Positions 44,616 to 52,527 of a stretch of DNA of 64,000 nucleotides are shown one piece after another; position 1 is the first letter of the stretch, and every line of letters starts with the position of its first letter. Source of the DNA: Bacteroidales bacterium (GTDB taxonomy: Bacteria; Bacteroidota; Bacteroidia; Bacteroidales; UBA932); NCBI GenBank assembly GCA_017550655.1, contig JAFZOK010000017.1, positions 124,001-188,000 on the forward strand, given 5' to 3'. A program made the position numbers and the translations under genes. Below the pieces are notes generated by a model. It had not been told where the DNA came from, made no database searches, and worked only from the letters and a program-made list of their open reading frames with translations.

Positions 44616-45791
44616 ATGATCCACGATTTCATTTATGACATACCGGTCAGGGTATATTTCGGAAAGGACCAGCTAAAAAATCTTGGTCCGGAACTCAAGA
44701 AGTGGGGCAAGCGTGTCCTGCTCACATACGGAGGCGGTTCCATCAAACGCATCGGCCTATACGACAAGGTGGTGAAAGAGATTAAAGACGCAGGCCTGGA
44801 ACTCTTTGAACTATCCGGCATAGAGCCGAATCCGAGAATCAGTTCCGTAAGGCAGGGAGCGCAGATGTGCAAGGACCTGAAGATAGACGTGCTGCTGGCA
44901 GTTGGAGGAGGTTCAACGATAGACGCCACAAAGTTTATGGCAGCGGGAGCCCTTGTGGACTTTGACCCGTGGGATTTCTTTGACATGAAAAAGAGAGTAC
45001 CTGTTGAAAAGGCCCTGCCGATTGTCAGCATTTTGACCTTGTCCGCAACGGGAAGCGAGATGGATTGCGGAGGAGTGATCAGCAACCCTGAAACCAACGA
45101 CAAGATAGGATGCATGTGCCCTCCTATGCTGCCGAAGGCTTCTTTCCTGGACCCGACCAATACATTTACAGTAAGCCCTTACCAGACAGCCTGCGGAGCT
45201 GCCGATATGCTATCACATATCTTTGAGGTTTACTTCAATATGGACCAGGATCTCTATATGCTGGACTGCTTTATGGAAGGCCTGATGAAGACCGTTATAA
45301 AGTATGCCCCTATCGCGATGAAAGAGCCTGAAAACTACGAGGCCAGGGCAAACCTTATGTGGACATCTTCCTGGGCGATAAACGGCTTCATAGACGGAGG
45401 AAAGCGCCTGGCCTGGAGCTGCCATCCTATGGAGCACCAGCTCTCGGCATATTATGACATCACGCACGGCCTCGGCCTTGCCATTCTTACTCCGCGATGG
45501 ATGGAGTATTGCCTGGATGATAGCACTGTCTCCAAGTATGTCCAGTTTGGAGTGAACGTGTTTGGAATAGACAGTTCCCTGCCTCCTATGCTTATTGCTC
45601 ACAAGGCTATCGAGAATCTCAGCTATTTCCTGTTCAAGACACTGGGCCTGAAGAGCACCCTCACCGATCTTGGAATAGATAAGACCCATTTCGCAGAGAT
45701 GGCTGAAAAAGCGGTCAACGGCGGAACGCTTCAGGGCTTCAAACCGCTTCAGCAGCAAGATGTGGAAAAAATCTACAGCATGTGCTGCTAA
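44616..45791 (+). CDS. Iron-containing alcohol dehydrogenase (BdhA/YqhD-like)
   Basis: 391 residues, NAD(P)H-dependent aldehyde/alcohol oxidoreductase. Nucleotide-binding GGGSTIDATKF (~residue 98), metal-binding region GAADMLSHIFEVYF (Asp, His) and CHPMEHQLSAYYDITHGLGL (two His). Cytosolic. The gene before it encodes a flavodoxin-like protein and may share its transcript. The exact substrate is not predictable; butanol or other aldehyde detoxification is common in the family. Confidence 0.93.
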   Translation: MIHDFIYDIPVRVYFGKDQLKNLGPELKKWGKRVLLTYGGGSIKRIGLYDKVVKEIKDAGLELFELSGIEPNPRISSVRQGAQMCKDLKIDVLLAVGGGSTIDATKFMAAGALVDFDPWDFFDMKKRVPVEKALPIVSILTLSATGSEMDCGGVISNPETNDKIGCMCPPMLPKASFLDPTNTFTVSPYQTACGAADMLSHIFEVYFNMDQDLYMLDCFMEGLMKTVIKYAPIAMKEPENYEARANLMWTSSWAINGFIDGGKRLAWSCHPMEHQLSAYYDITHGLGLAILTPRWMEYCLDDSTVSKYVQFGVNVFGIDSSLPPMLIAHKAIENLSYFLFKTLGLKSTLTDLGIDKTHFAEMAEKAVNGGTLQGFKPLQQQDVEKIYSMCC

Positions 45792-45804
45792 GAGACAATT
45801 TTCG

Positions 45805-45812
45805 TATTTTTG
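45805..45812 (+). promoter_or_regulatory. -7 box of the antiporter gene, leaderless start
   Basis: TATTTTTG ends 6 nt before ATG 45819, so transcription should begin at or next to the start codon. Confidence 0.6.
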
Positions 45813-45818
45813 CTCAAT

Positions 45819-47408
45819 ATGATAACTCTCATTCTGCTCATTGGTGCACTGGTATTGTTCATAAGCATCGGGCTTAACAATATTTCCACCCGTCTGGGGA
45901 TTCCCGCCCTCCTGGCCTTTCTGCTGCTCGGCGCAATCTTCGGTGTCACCAATGTGATTCCAATCAAGATAGAAGACTTCCAGTTTGCCCATAATTTCTG
46001 TACCTGCGCACTGATATTCATAATGTTCTACGGCGGTTTCGGAACGCGCTGGAGCGCTGTCAGGCATATAGTTACGGAAGCGGGCCTTCTGGCTTCCGTG
46101 GGAGTTATCATAACTGCAGCCATAACAAGCCTTTTGTGCTACTTTGTGCTGGGCTGGGGACTTATCGAAAGCCTGGTTCTCGGAGCGATAGTGAGCTCTA
46201 CTGACGCCGCATCTGTATTCTCCATCCTCAGGACGAAGAAGCTTGGCCTGAAGAACAACACATCTCCGATGCTGCAGGTGGAAAGCGGAAGCAACGACCC
46301 TATGGCGTTTATGCTTACCATCGCTATGCTTTCAATAGCAAACGGCACTGCATCGGGAGGAAAACTGGCCTTGATGCTGCTTATGCAGATAGGCATTGGA
46401 ACTGCTTGCGGTCTGATTCTGGCTCAAATCGCCTGCCTTACCTTGAGGAAGGTCGATATCAAAGGCAGCGGCTACATATCTCTCTTCATCCTGGCCCTTG
46501 CCGTTGCCAGCTACTCCATACCTGACATTCTGGGTGGTAACGGATACCTGAGCGTTTATCTGGTCGGAATGATTGTGGGAAACCAGGACTTCAAGGACAA
46601 GAAAACCATCGTGAATTTCTTCGACGGAATAACCGAGCTGATGCAAGTGATGACCTTCTTCCTTATAGGTCTGCTCGTTGATCTGTCAAAGATGCCTAAT
46701 GACATCATTCCGGCAATACTCATATTCCTGTTCCTGCTGCTCCTTGCCAGACCGGCTGCAGTTTTCGGAGTGCTGACTCCGTTCCGGAAATACAGCTTCA
46801 AACAGATGGCTTTCATATCGTTCGTTGGGCTCCGGGGAGCTTCTGCCATCGTGTTTGCCATTATGTGCATAAATGGAGACGAGCCTATGCAGCAGGATCT
46901 GTTCAACATCGTCTTCTGCCTGGTTGTAATCTCGATAGGCCTTCAGGGTTCCCTGATTCCTTGGGCAGCCAAGAAGCTGGATATGATTGACAAGCACAGC
47001 AATGTCCTCAAGTCCTTCAACGACTATACTGAGGACAATACCCTCCATTTCAGCTGGGTTGAGGTTACTCCGGAAAGCAGTATGGCCAACAAGCAGGTGC
47101 ACGAGATAAACTTCCCTAAGAACGTCCTGATTGCCCTTATCATAAGAGGAAAGGAACAGATTATCGCAAGAGGTGACACAACACTCCTTCCTGGCGACAA
47201 GGCAATCCTCGTTACCAAGGCCTTTGAGGGCTCAGACGCTATCTTCCTGGAAAAGACTGTCAAGCCTACCAGCAGAAGAATCGGCAAGAAGATCAAGGAA
47301 GTTCCGGGAAGCGGCATTATCATTCTTATCCGAAGAGGAGATGAGAACATCATACCTAACGGCAACACAGTACTTTACGAAGGAGACCATCTTGTTCTTC
47401 TCCGATAA
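45819..47408 (+). CDS. Potassium/proton antiporter (CPA family, NhaP2/CvrA-like) with TrkA-C domain
   Basis: About 529 residues from ATG 45819; an upstream in-frame TTG at 45810 lies inside the -7 box and is rejected. Residues 1-390 form ~12-13 membrane helices of the Na+/H+ exchanger fold, including LGAIVSSTDAASVFSIL, the ion-binding Asp pair region, and FVGLRGASAIVFAI. The C-terminal ~110 residues form a TrkA-C (RCK-C) regulatory domain (VLIALIIRGKEQIIARGDTT and LLPGDKAILVTK). Exchanges monovalent cations for protons at the inner membrane. Confidence 0.93.
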   Translation: MITLILLIGALVLFISIGLNNISTRLGIPALLAFLLLGAIFGVTNVIPIKIEDFQFAHNFCTCALIFIMFYGGFGTRWSAVRHIVTEAGLLASVGVIITAAITSLLCYFVLGWGLIESLVLGAIVSSTDAASVFSILRTKKLGLKNNTSPMLQVESGSNDPMAFMLTIAMLSIANGTASGGKLALMLLMQIGIGTACGLILAQIACLTLRKVDIKGSGYISLFILALAVASYSIPDILGGNGYLSVYLVGMIVGNQDFKDKKTIVNFFDGITELMQVMTFFLIGLLVDLSKMPNDIIPAILIFLFLLLLARPAAVFGVLTPFRKYSFKQMAFISFVGLRGASAIVFAIMCINGDEPMQQDLFNIVFCLVVISIGLQGSLIPWAAKKLDMIDKHSNVLKSFNDYTEDNTLHFSWVEVTPESSMANKQVHEINFPKNVLIALIIRGKEQIIARGDTTLLPGDKAILVTKAFEGSDAIFLEKTVKPTSRRIGKKIKEVPGSGIIILIRRGDENIIPNGNTVLYEGDHLVLLR

Positions 47409-47422
47409 TATGGACTATCGTT

Positions 47423-48703
47423 ATGTCTATGCCTTTAAAAAACAAGCTGGGTTATCTGGGGTTAACTATTTGCATTTTATGCATGATAGGAACATATATC
47501 TATGCTGTTTATGTCTTGAAAACCGTGTCTAAGGAAAACAATATCATTTTCTTTGCTTTCGAATGGCTGATGCTACACGGATGTCACAGAGCCGTATGGA
47601 GGATCAGGCATGAATTCAGCCCAGACTCAACTGAAAAGTTAAGGCTTCAAGAGGCCAAAAGCTTTTGGGATGTGGCAAAGATTTTCTTTGATCCGAAAGA
47701 AATGCGCTTCAGAACATCGCTGAGCATCTTCATCCTTGTAGTCCTATGGGTACGTAACTATCACACAGCCTTTTGGATTGTTCTGGCGATAACACTCGTT
47801 CTGAAAGTTCTGGTGTTTGCATCTCTTGTCAGATTAAATAAAGCCTTTACGAAACTTAAAGAAGTTACCGGAGATGAAAACCTGAAGTTTGACACGGAAA
47901 ACGTTAATGCCGTTTCAGCAAAACTGCCTAAATACAAACGCAATGCAATTACAATAAAGTTTACGGAAGAAACGGGAGGCGAATCAGAAACTGGACAAAC
48001 TAAATTCGGCGGGAATCCGGATGTCCCGGATGGTTTTGAGTGGCCAAAAGACAGCGAAGGGTATCCAATGTCCTTCATTCTGCAGATAAACTGCTCTGAT
48101 ACAAAAAAGTATGACAAGGAGAACAAGCTACCCAAGAGCGGGCTCTTTTCTTTTTTCTATTCTTGGGAAAATGAAAGCATGTCATATATTGACGAAGATG
48201 ACGACCCATCCTATAACCCCAAGATAGCTCAAGTCTATTATTTTGATACGCCAGAAGCGATGCTTCATCGCCAGGATCCTCCAAAGAAACTTGCAAAGAA
48301 ATACAGAATGACGGAGCGATCTGTCAGCTTTTCATCCCAAGATTGCGTTCCCGCTTGGGAAGATGCTATCGCTATGCAAATAGTTGACACAGATTGCTCA
48401 AAGATTGAGTACCAGTCTGCTATGTTAGAAAGTGGAACACAAGGAATCTCAGACGTAGATTTTAACGGTTCCTTGCTGGGATATGCCACTCCTGTAGAAG
48501 ACGATACTCTGGATGTACCTCAAAACGAAATACTTCTCTTGCAGCTATTTTCCTCAAACCTGATCGAAGAAGATGAAGGTACTGAAGAAGAATGCTTTGA
48601 CCCTATAGAATTTGGAGTTGAGGGAAAAGTTTATTTCTACATAAGAAAAAATGACCTTGCAGAAAGAGACTTTTCCAAGGTTAGATGCCAACTCAGCGAT
48701 TGA
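47423..48703 (+). CDS. YwqG-like (DUF1963) protein with N-terminal membrane anchor
   Basis: 426 residues: about four N-terminal hydrophobic segments (GYLGLTICILCMIGTYIYAV, TSLSIFILVVLWV, TAFWIVLAITLVLKVLVFAS) and a C-terminal DUF1963 domain (~175-420) with the family hallmark TKFGGNPDVPDGFEWPKDSEG followed by FILQINC. Biochemical function of the family is not known. The membrane-fused form is unusual, since most YwqG proteins are soluble. 14 nt after the antiporter gene. Confidence 0.8.
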   Translation: MSMPLKNKLGYLGLTICILCMIGTYIYAVYVLKTVSKENNIIFFAFEWLMLHGCHRAVWRIRHEFSPDSTEKLRLQEAKSFWDVAKIFFDPKEMRFRTSLSIFILVVLWVRNYHTAFWIVLAITLVLKVLVFASLVRLNKAFTKLKEVTGDENLKFDTENVNAVSAKLPKYKRNAITIKFTEETGGESETGQTKFGGNPDVPDGFEWPKDSEGYPMSFILQINCSDTKKYDKENKLPKSGLFSFFYSWENESMSYIDEDDDPSYNPKIAQVYYFDTPEAMLHRQDPPKKLAKKYRMTERSVSFSSQDCVPAWEDAIAMQIVDTDCSKIEYQSAMLESGTQGISDVDFNGSLLGYATPVEDDTLDVPQNEILLLQLFSSNLIEEDEGTEEECFDPIEFGVEGKVYFYIRKNDLAERDFSKVRCQLSD

Positions 48704-48736
48704 TATTTACATCAACTAAATGAAAATTTGCTCTAT

Positions 48737-49276
48737 ATGAAAAGAATAATTGCGATAATCATGGCCTCTTGTCTGGCAGTTACATCTTTTGCACAGACGG
48801 ATACTTCTTCCGACTTGGCATCTGCGGTTAAGAACGCCATCGCTGAGGATAAAACCCTTACGGAAGAGGATCTTCTGAATATGTACGGGGCTGATACAAA
48901 CCAACTTTACCAGAAGATGCAGGCAGAGATGGAAAAGGTTGAGCAGCAGAAAGAAGAGGCGGAGGCAAGTGCCAAACTGAAAAGGGAAGTTGCAATGTTC
49001 TTCTCCCTTCTGATAGCGTTCTTCCCCGCAATCTCAGTATTCCGTCTGGTAAGGAAAAAGAGGCTGGAGGTCAACAAACAAGACATCCTGCCCGCAGTTC
49101 TAATTCTGCTGCTTGGAGGCGCCGTCCTGTTTGCCTTCAACTACTTTATGATATGGATGAGCCTGACTCACGGCACCAAGTTCTACGCTATTGGCGCAGT
49201 GGTGCTTATGATAATCCTTACCGCCTGGGCTATCTGGACATACTTCAAGAAACCGAAGCAGAAACCGCAGGAATAG
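48737..49276 (+). CDS. Membrane protein of unknown function
   Basis: 179 residues from ATG 48737 with a signal peptide (MKRIIAIIMASCLAVTSFAQ), an acidic region, a Glu/Lys-rich coiled coil (KMQAEMEKVEQQKEEAEASA), then three membrane helices at ~87-105, ~120-138 and ~146-166. The stop is 1 nt from the convergent rhodanese/MBL gene. No recognised domain. Confidence 0.7.
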   Translation: MKRIIAIIMASCLAVTSFAQTDTSSDLASAVKNAIAEDKTLTEEDLLNMYGADTNQLYQKMQAEMEKVEQQKEEAEASAKLKREVAMFFSLLIAFFPAISVFRLVRKKRLEVNKQDILPAVLILLLGGAVLFAFNYFMIWMSLTHGTKFYAIGAVVLMIILTAWAIWTYFKKPKQKPQE

Positions 49277-49277
49277 C

Positions 49278-50333
49278 TTACTGCATCTGACGGAATAGAA
49301 TCTTCTGGTCCGGAATCATTTCCTGCAGGCCGGACAAGTCTGTCTTGCCAAAGTGATAAGGTATCAGAACCTTTGGAGCAAACATCTTGGCGGCATTTGC
49401 GCACTGCTCAGGTGTCATAGTATATGGCTGGTTGACAGGCAGGAATGCTATGTCTATATCCTTGAGGTCCGCCATTTCTGGCACATCTTCAGTGTCTCCC
49501 GCAATGTAAATCCTCAAGCCGTCAATCGTCAGGATATATCCGTTGCCATTGCCCTTCGGATGAAACATCTCCCTTCCCGGAGTGGTGTTATATGCAGGAA
49601 CAGCCTCCAGCATAATGCCGTGTGGAAGTTCCCTGCTCTGACCGTTTGCAATGACCTCTCCCCGGCCTATCCTGTCTGCACTTGTCTTGTTGAGAATCAG
49701 CAGAGTATTATCCCCTTCCAGTACCTTTATCGTTGAGTCTTCCAGATGGTCCGGATGCTCGTGCGTAACAAGTATCACATCCGCCTTCGGGAACTCTTTG
49801 GCATAGTCCGTTTTCTTGCCGTAATCTCCCACCGGATCCACCTGGATGCTCAGTCCGTCATACTCAATCTCCAGGCTTCCGTGCTTGATCAGGCACAAGG
49901 CTACAAGAGACCCTCCTTCTGTCTGAAACAGCTCCACCTCATACTTTGTGGTCCTACGTCCGGCCCCTGTCCAAGCCAGATAGCCGCCCTTTAGGTTATA
50001 CACAGTGTAGCCCGCATCTGCGAGTTTCTTTGCGGCGCTTGCACTGCGCTTTCCGCTCCGGCAATAAACTGCCAGCGGCTTTTCCACAGGGTATGCAGCC
50101 TTGACATCCTCAAGGAAAGTCTTAGAATAAACATCAAAGTTTACGGCACTTGCGATATGCCCCTGGGCATACTCATCCGGTGTGCGAACATCTATAAGCG
50201 CAGCCTCGTTCTCCTTCAGAAGAAGACCGAACTCCACCACGTCCATATCAATGTACTTGTTCCCGCCGCAGGCAAACAGCCCCATCAGCATCGGGATAAT
50301 GGATAAACTCAAAATCATTTTCATATCATTCAT
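49278..50333 (-). CDS. Exported rhodanese-metallo-beta-lactamase fusion lipoprotein
   Basis: 351 residues. Lipoprotein signal (MLMGLFACGG, Cys22). Rhodanese domain ~28-125 with active Cys91 in YCRSGKRSA. UlaG-like metallo-beta-lactamase fold domain ~145-345 with metal motif THEHPDH (His191, His193, Asp195, His196) and AGDTED, ending PYHFGKTDLSGLQ. A sulfurtransferase fused to an MBL hydrolase recalls persulfide dioxygenase fusions, but this MBL type is different, so the substrate is open. Confidence 0.88.
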   Translation of the reverse strand: MNDMKMILSLSIIPMLMGLFACGGNKYIDMDVVEFGLLLKENEAALIDVRTPDEYAQGHIASAVNFDVYSKTFLEDVKAAYPVEKPLAVYCRSGKRSASAAKKLADAGYTVYNLKGGYLAWTGAGRRTTKYEVELFQTEGGSLVALCLIKHGSLEIEYDGLSIQVDPVGDYGKKTDYAKEFPKADVILVTHEHPDHLEDSTIKVLEGDNTLLILNKTSADRIGRGEVIANGQSRELPHGIMLEAVPAYNTTPGREMFHPKGNGNGYILTIDGLRIYIAGDTEDVPEMADLKDIDIAFLPVNQPYTMTPEQCANAAKMFAPKVLIPYHFGKTDLSGLQEMIPDQKILFRQMQ

Positions 50334-50405
50334 AAACTAATGTTTTTTCATCCGGTAACCAGCTTAATACAAAGCCTCGTTCACAAAAATAAGAATAATT
50401 TGCAT

Positions 50406-50413
50406 TATCTTTG
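50406..50413 (+). promoter_or_regulatory. -7 box of the peroxiredoxin gene
   Basis: TATCTTTG, 24 nt upstream of ATG 50438; an in-frame TTG at 50411 falls inside it and is not the start. Confidence 0.55.
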
Positions 50414-50437
50414 AGCATAGAACAAACAATTTCAGCT

Positions 50438-50893
50438 ATGCTTAAAATCGGAGACAAAATGCCGGCATTCGAGGTCCTGGACCAGGACGGCAACACCGTT
50501 AAAAGCCAAAACCTCATAGGCAACGGCAAGAAGACCATAATCTACTTCTACCCAAAGGACAACACTTCCGGCTGCACAGCCGAGGCCTGCAGTTTCAGGG
50601 ACAACTACGATGCCCTTACCAAGGCCGGCTACAACGTAATCGGAGTTAGCAAGGACAGCCCGAAATCCCACACCGGATTCAAATCAAAGTATGACCTTCC
50701 GTTTACCCTCCTGGCAGACACCACCACCAAGATGCTTCAGGATTTCGGTGCCTGGGGTGAAAAGAAAATGTACGGCAAAACCACTATGGGAACTCTTCGC
50801 AGAACCTTCATCTTCAGCGATAAAGGCATCCTCGAGCGCATCATAGAAAAAGTGGACACCAAGAACGCCGCCGCCCAGATCCTCAACCCGTAA
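50438..50893 (+). CDS. bcp: Thioredoxin-dependent thiol peroxidase (Bcp/PrxQ)
   Basis: 151 residues from ATG 50438 (MLKIGDKMPAFEVLDQDGN). Peroxidatic and resolving cysteines in SGCTAEACSFRDNY (five residues apart, the PrxQ pattern). Reduces hydrogen and organic peroxides using thioredoxin. The next gene follows 4 nt downstream in the same transcript. Confidence 0.95.
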   Translation: MLKIGDKMPAFEVLDQDGNTVKSQNLIGNGKKTIIYFYPKDNTSGCTAEACSFRDNYDALTKAGYNVIGVSKDSPKSHTGFKSKYDLPFTLLADTTTKMLQDFGAWGEKKMYGKTTMGTLRRTFIFSDKGILERIIEKVDTKNAAAQILNP

Positions 50894-50897
50894 TCAA

Positions 50898-51341
50898 ATG
50901 AAAAAAGTATACTTTGCCGGATCCATCCGCGGTGGAAGGGCAGATGCCGCTCTCTACAAACGGATAATCACCTATATTCAGCAGGAACTTGGCTGCAAGG
51001 TTCTCACGGAACATGTGGGAGACCTGTCGCTGAGCCAAAAGGAAGGCTCTACGCCCAAGAACATCCATAATGGAGAAAACGTTGACGAGGCCATCTACCT
51101 CCAGGATACCGGCTGGCTCAAGGAATCCGACATTGTAATTGCGGAATGCACCACAGCATCCCTTGGAGTAGGTTATGAACTCGCCTTCGCAGAGAAACTC
51201 AACAAGCCCGTCCACATCTTCTACAACAAGGAACGCACCCGCCTTTCCGCCATGCTGACCGGCAACACCTACTTCCACATCCACCCCTACACCAACGTAG
51301 AAGAAATCTTCCCTATCCTTAACTCCGTGTTTGAGGAATAG
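50898..51341 (+). CDS. Nucleoside 2-deoxyribosyltransferase-like / DNPH1-like hydrolase
   Basis: 147 residues, Rossmann-like. FAGSIRGGR at the N-terminus and VIAECTTASLGVGYELAFAE with the catalytic Glu match the nucleotide N-glycosidase branch (Rcl/DNPH1), which cleaves the glycosidic bond of (deoxy)nucleoside monophosphates. Four nt after bcp. The intergenic downstream marks the start of the accessory region. Confidence 0.87.
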   Translation: MKKVYFAGSIRGGRADAALYKRIITYIQQELGCKVLTEHVGDLSLSQKEGSTPKNIHNGENVDEAIYLQDTGWLKESDIVIAECTTASLGVGYELAFAEKLNKPVHIFYNKERTRLSAMLTGNTYFHIHPYTNVEEIFPILNSVFEE

Positions 51342-51354
51342 TATTACACTTGGT

Positions 51355-51407
51355 TCTGCAAGATTCCGGCAGGGTAAAACTTTTTGCAACTTTTTTCTGA
51401 AAAATTT
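51355..51407. other. Gap upstream of the island sigma factor
   Basis: 167-nt gap. Contains a TTCTGC-N9-GCA dyad at 51355-51372 that resembles the regulon operator described below but lacks the -7 box at the right distance, and a run TTTTTGCAACTTTTTTC (51381-51397) that also occurs upstream of the tyrosine phosphatase gene (41350-41366). Confidence 0.4.
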
Positions 51408-51508
51408 GTAACCATCGGAAAAATCACTCGTAATTAAGAGTGCCGAAAGATTTTTTCAGGGAAGGATTATCGTTGGGGCAAACATAAGTTCATTGTCTCA
51501 GTTTTAGC

Positions 51509-52216
51509 ATGAGCAATAACCGTTTGATTCACACCAACGAAACATTCACCACCAAAGGCGGAACGGTAGTCCGCTATGAAGACATTTTTGAGGGTATTGG
51601 CAAGGAAATCAGCCGATACCGTTTCAAAGGCGGGAGACATTTGTCCGACGAGGATATTGAAGACCTCCGTCAGGAAGCATTCAAGAAAGCCATTGTCTCG
51701 GTAGGATCTTACGATCCGGAGAAAAGCTGTGGATGTCCCCAGGCATACGGATACACAATCGCACTCAGTTGCGAGAAAAATGCCTTCAAGAAGATTGCCA
51801 AACGCGACTCTATCTTCTCTTCCCAAATGATAGAGTGCGAAGGTGGTGATGAATTCAGTTCCGAGCGCGACCTTAGAAGCAAGGAAGCCCTGTCCTACAT
51901 CAAGGACAAGATTGCAACCTTGCCGGAAAAGCAGCGCAAAGTCCTTGAATTGAGCATCCTGGGATACGAGCCAAAGAGAATTTCCCAGATTCTCGGCTGT
52001 ACCACGAATGCTGTTCTCTCCAGACTCTGCAGAGCAAGGCAGTCTCTTGCAGAAGCTCTTGGTAAACATTTCCTGTCCGAATACGGATTTGGAAACAAAA
52101 CAAGAACCTACAACAGCCGTCCTGGAAACAGGCCGGCTGTTTTCTTTTTGAGATTAAAATGCTATCTTTGTAAAAATAATATTTTATTCGTTTTAGGTAT
52201 ATTTGCGAACTTATGA
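51509..52216 (+). CDS. Sigma-70 family RNA polymerase sigma factor (accessory)
   Basis: 235 residues. Region 2 at ~40-90 (RHLSDEDIEDLRQEAFKKAI), region 4 at ~130-185 (LPEKQRKVLELSILGYEPKR, SQILGCTTNAVLSRLCRARQ). The last ~40 codons are read through an intrinsic terminator (52112-52150) and both putative hipB promoters, and the stop overlaps the hipB ATG. This tail is probably not part of the ancestral protein and may reflect loss of the original stop. No anti-sigma gene lies next to it. Confidence 0.85.
   Translation: MSNNRLIHTNETFTTKGGTVVRYEDIFEGIGKEISRYRFKGGRHLSDEDIEDLRQEAFKKAIVSVGSYDPEKSCGCPQAYGYTIALSCEKNAFKKIAKRDSIFSSQMIECEGGDEFSSERDLRSKEALSYIKDKIATLPEKQRKVLELSILGYEPKRISQILGCTTNAVLSRLCRARQSLAEALGKHFLSEYGFGNKTRTYNSRPGNRPAVFFLRLKCYLCKNNILFVLGIFANL
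52112..52150 (+). terminator. Intrinsic terminator inside the sigma gene 3' end
   Basis: 8-bp stem 52112-52119 with 52134-52141, inner 4-bp stem CCTG/CAGG closed by a GAAA tetraloop, followed by TTTCTTTTTG. Confidence 0.85.
52163..52205 (+). promoter_or_regulatory. Two candidate -7 boxes for hipBA
   Basis: TATCTTTG at 52163-52170 and TATATTTG at 52198-52205. The second ends 7 nt before ATG 52213 and would give a leaderless hipB message. Confidence 0.5.
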
Positions 52217-52527
52217 ATAATATAATAGCATTTAATATCTATACTCCCGTTGAAGTGGCACAACAAATTGCGGCAAGAGTAAAGGAACGCAGGCTTGAGC
52301 TAAACTTAACACAGAAAGGTATGGCATCTAGATCTGGACTTAAGTTTGCCACATATCGTAGATTCGAACAAACGGGAGAAATCTCATTGAGAGGATTGCT
52401 GCAGATTGGATTTGCCTTGAATTCACTATCCGAATTTGAAACCCTTTTCACCCAGAAACAATATCAGTCTTTAGATAATGTATTGAGCGAACAAACTATA
52501 ACCCGTAAACGAGGAAAGAAAAAATGA
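52213..52527 (+). CDS. hipB: HipB-like antitoxin / XRE-family repressor
   Basis: 104 residues; helix-turn-helix at ~25-75 (RRLELNLTQKGMASRSGLKF, TYRRFEQTGEISLRGLLQIG), a basic C-terminal tail RKRGKKK. Expected to bind the kinase HipA and to repress its own operon. Its stop overlaps the hipA start (ATGA), so translation is coupled. Confidence 0.9.
   Translation: MNNIIAFNIYTPVEVAQQIAARVKERRLELNLTQKGMASRSGLKFATYRRFEQTGEISLRGLLQIGFALNSLSEFETLFTQKQYQSLDNVLSEQTITRKRGKKK

Noticed and set aside
51355..51372. A seventh regulon operator before the island sigma factor
   Set aside because: The TTCTGC-N9-GCA dyad fits, but no -7 box stands at the fixed 11-nt distance and it is ~137 nt from the start codon.
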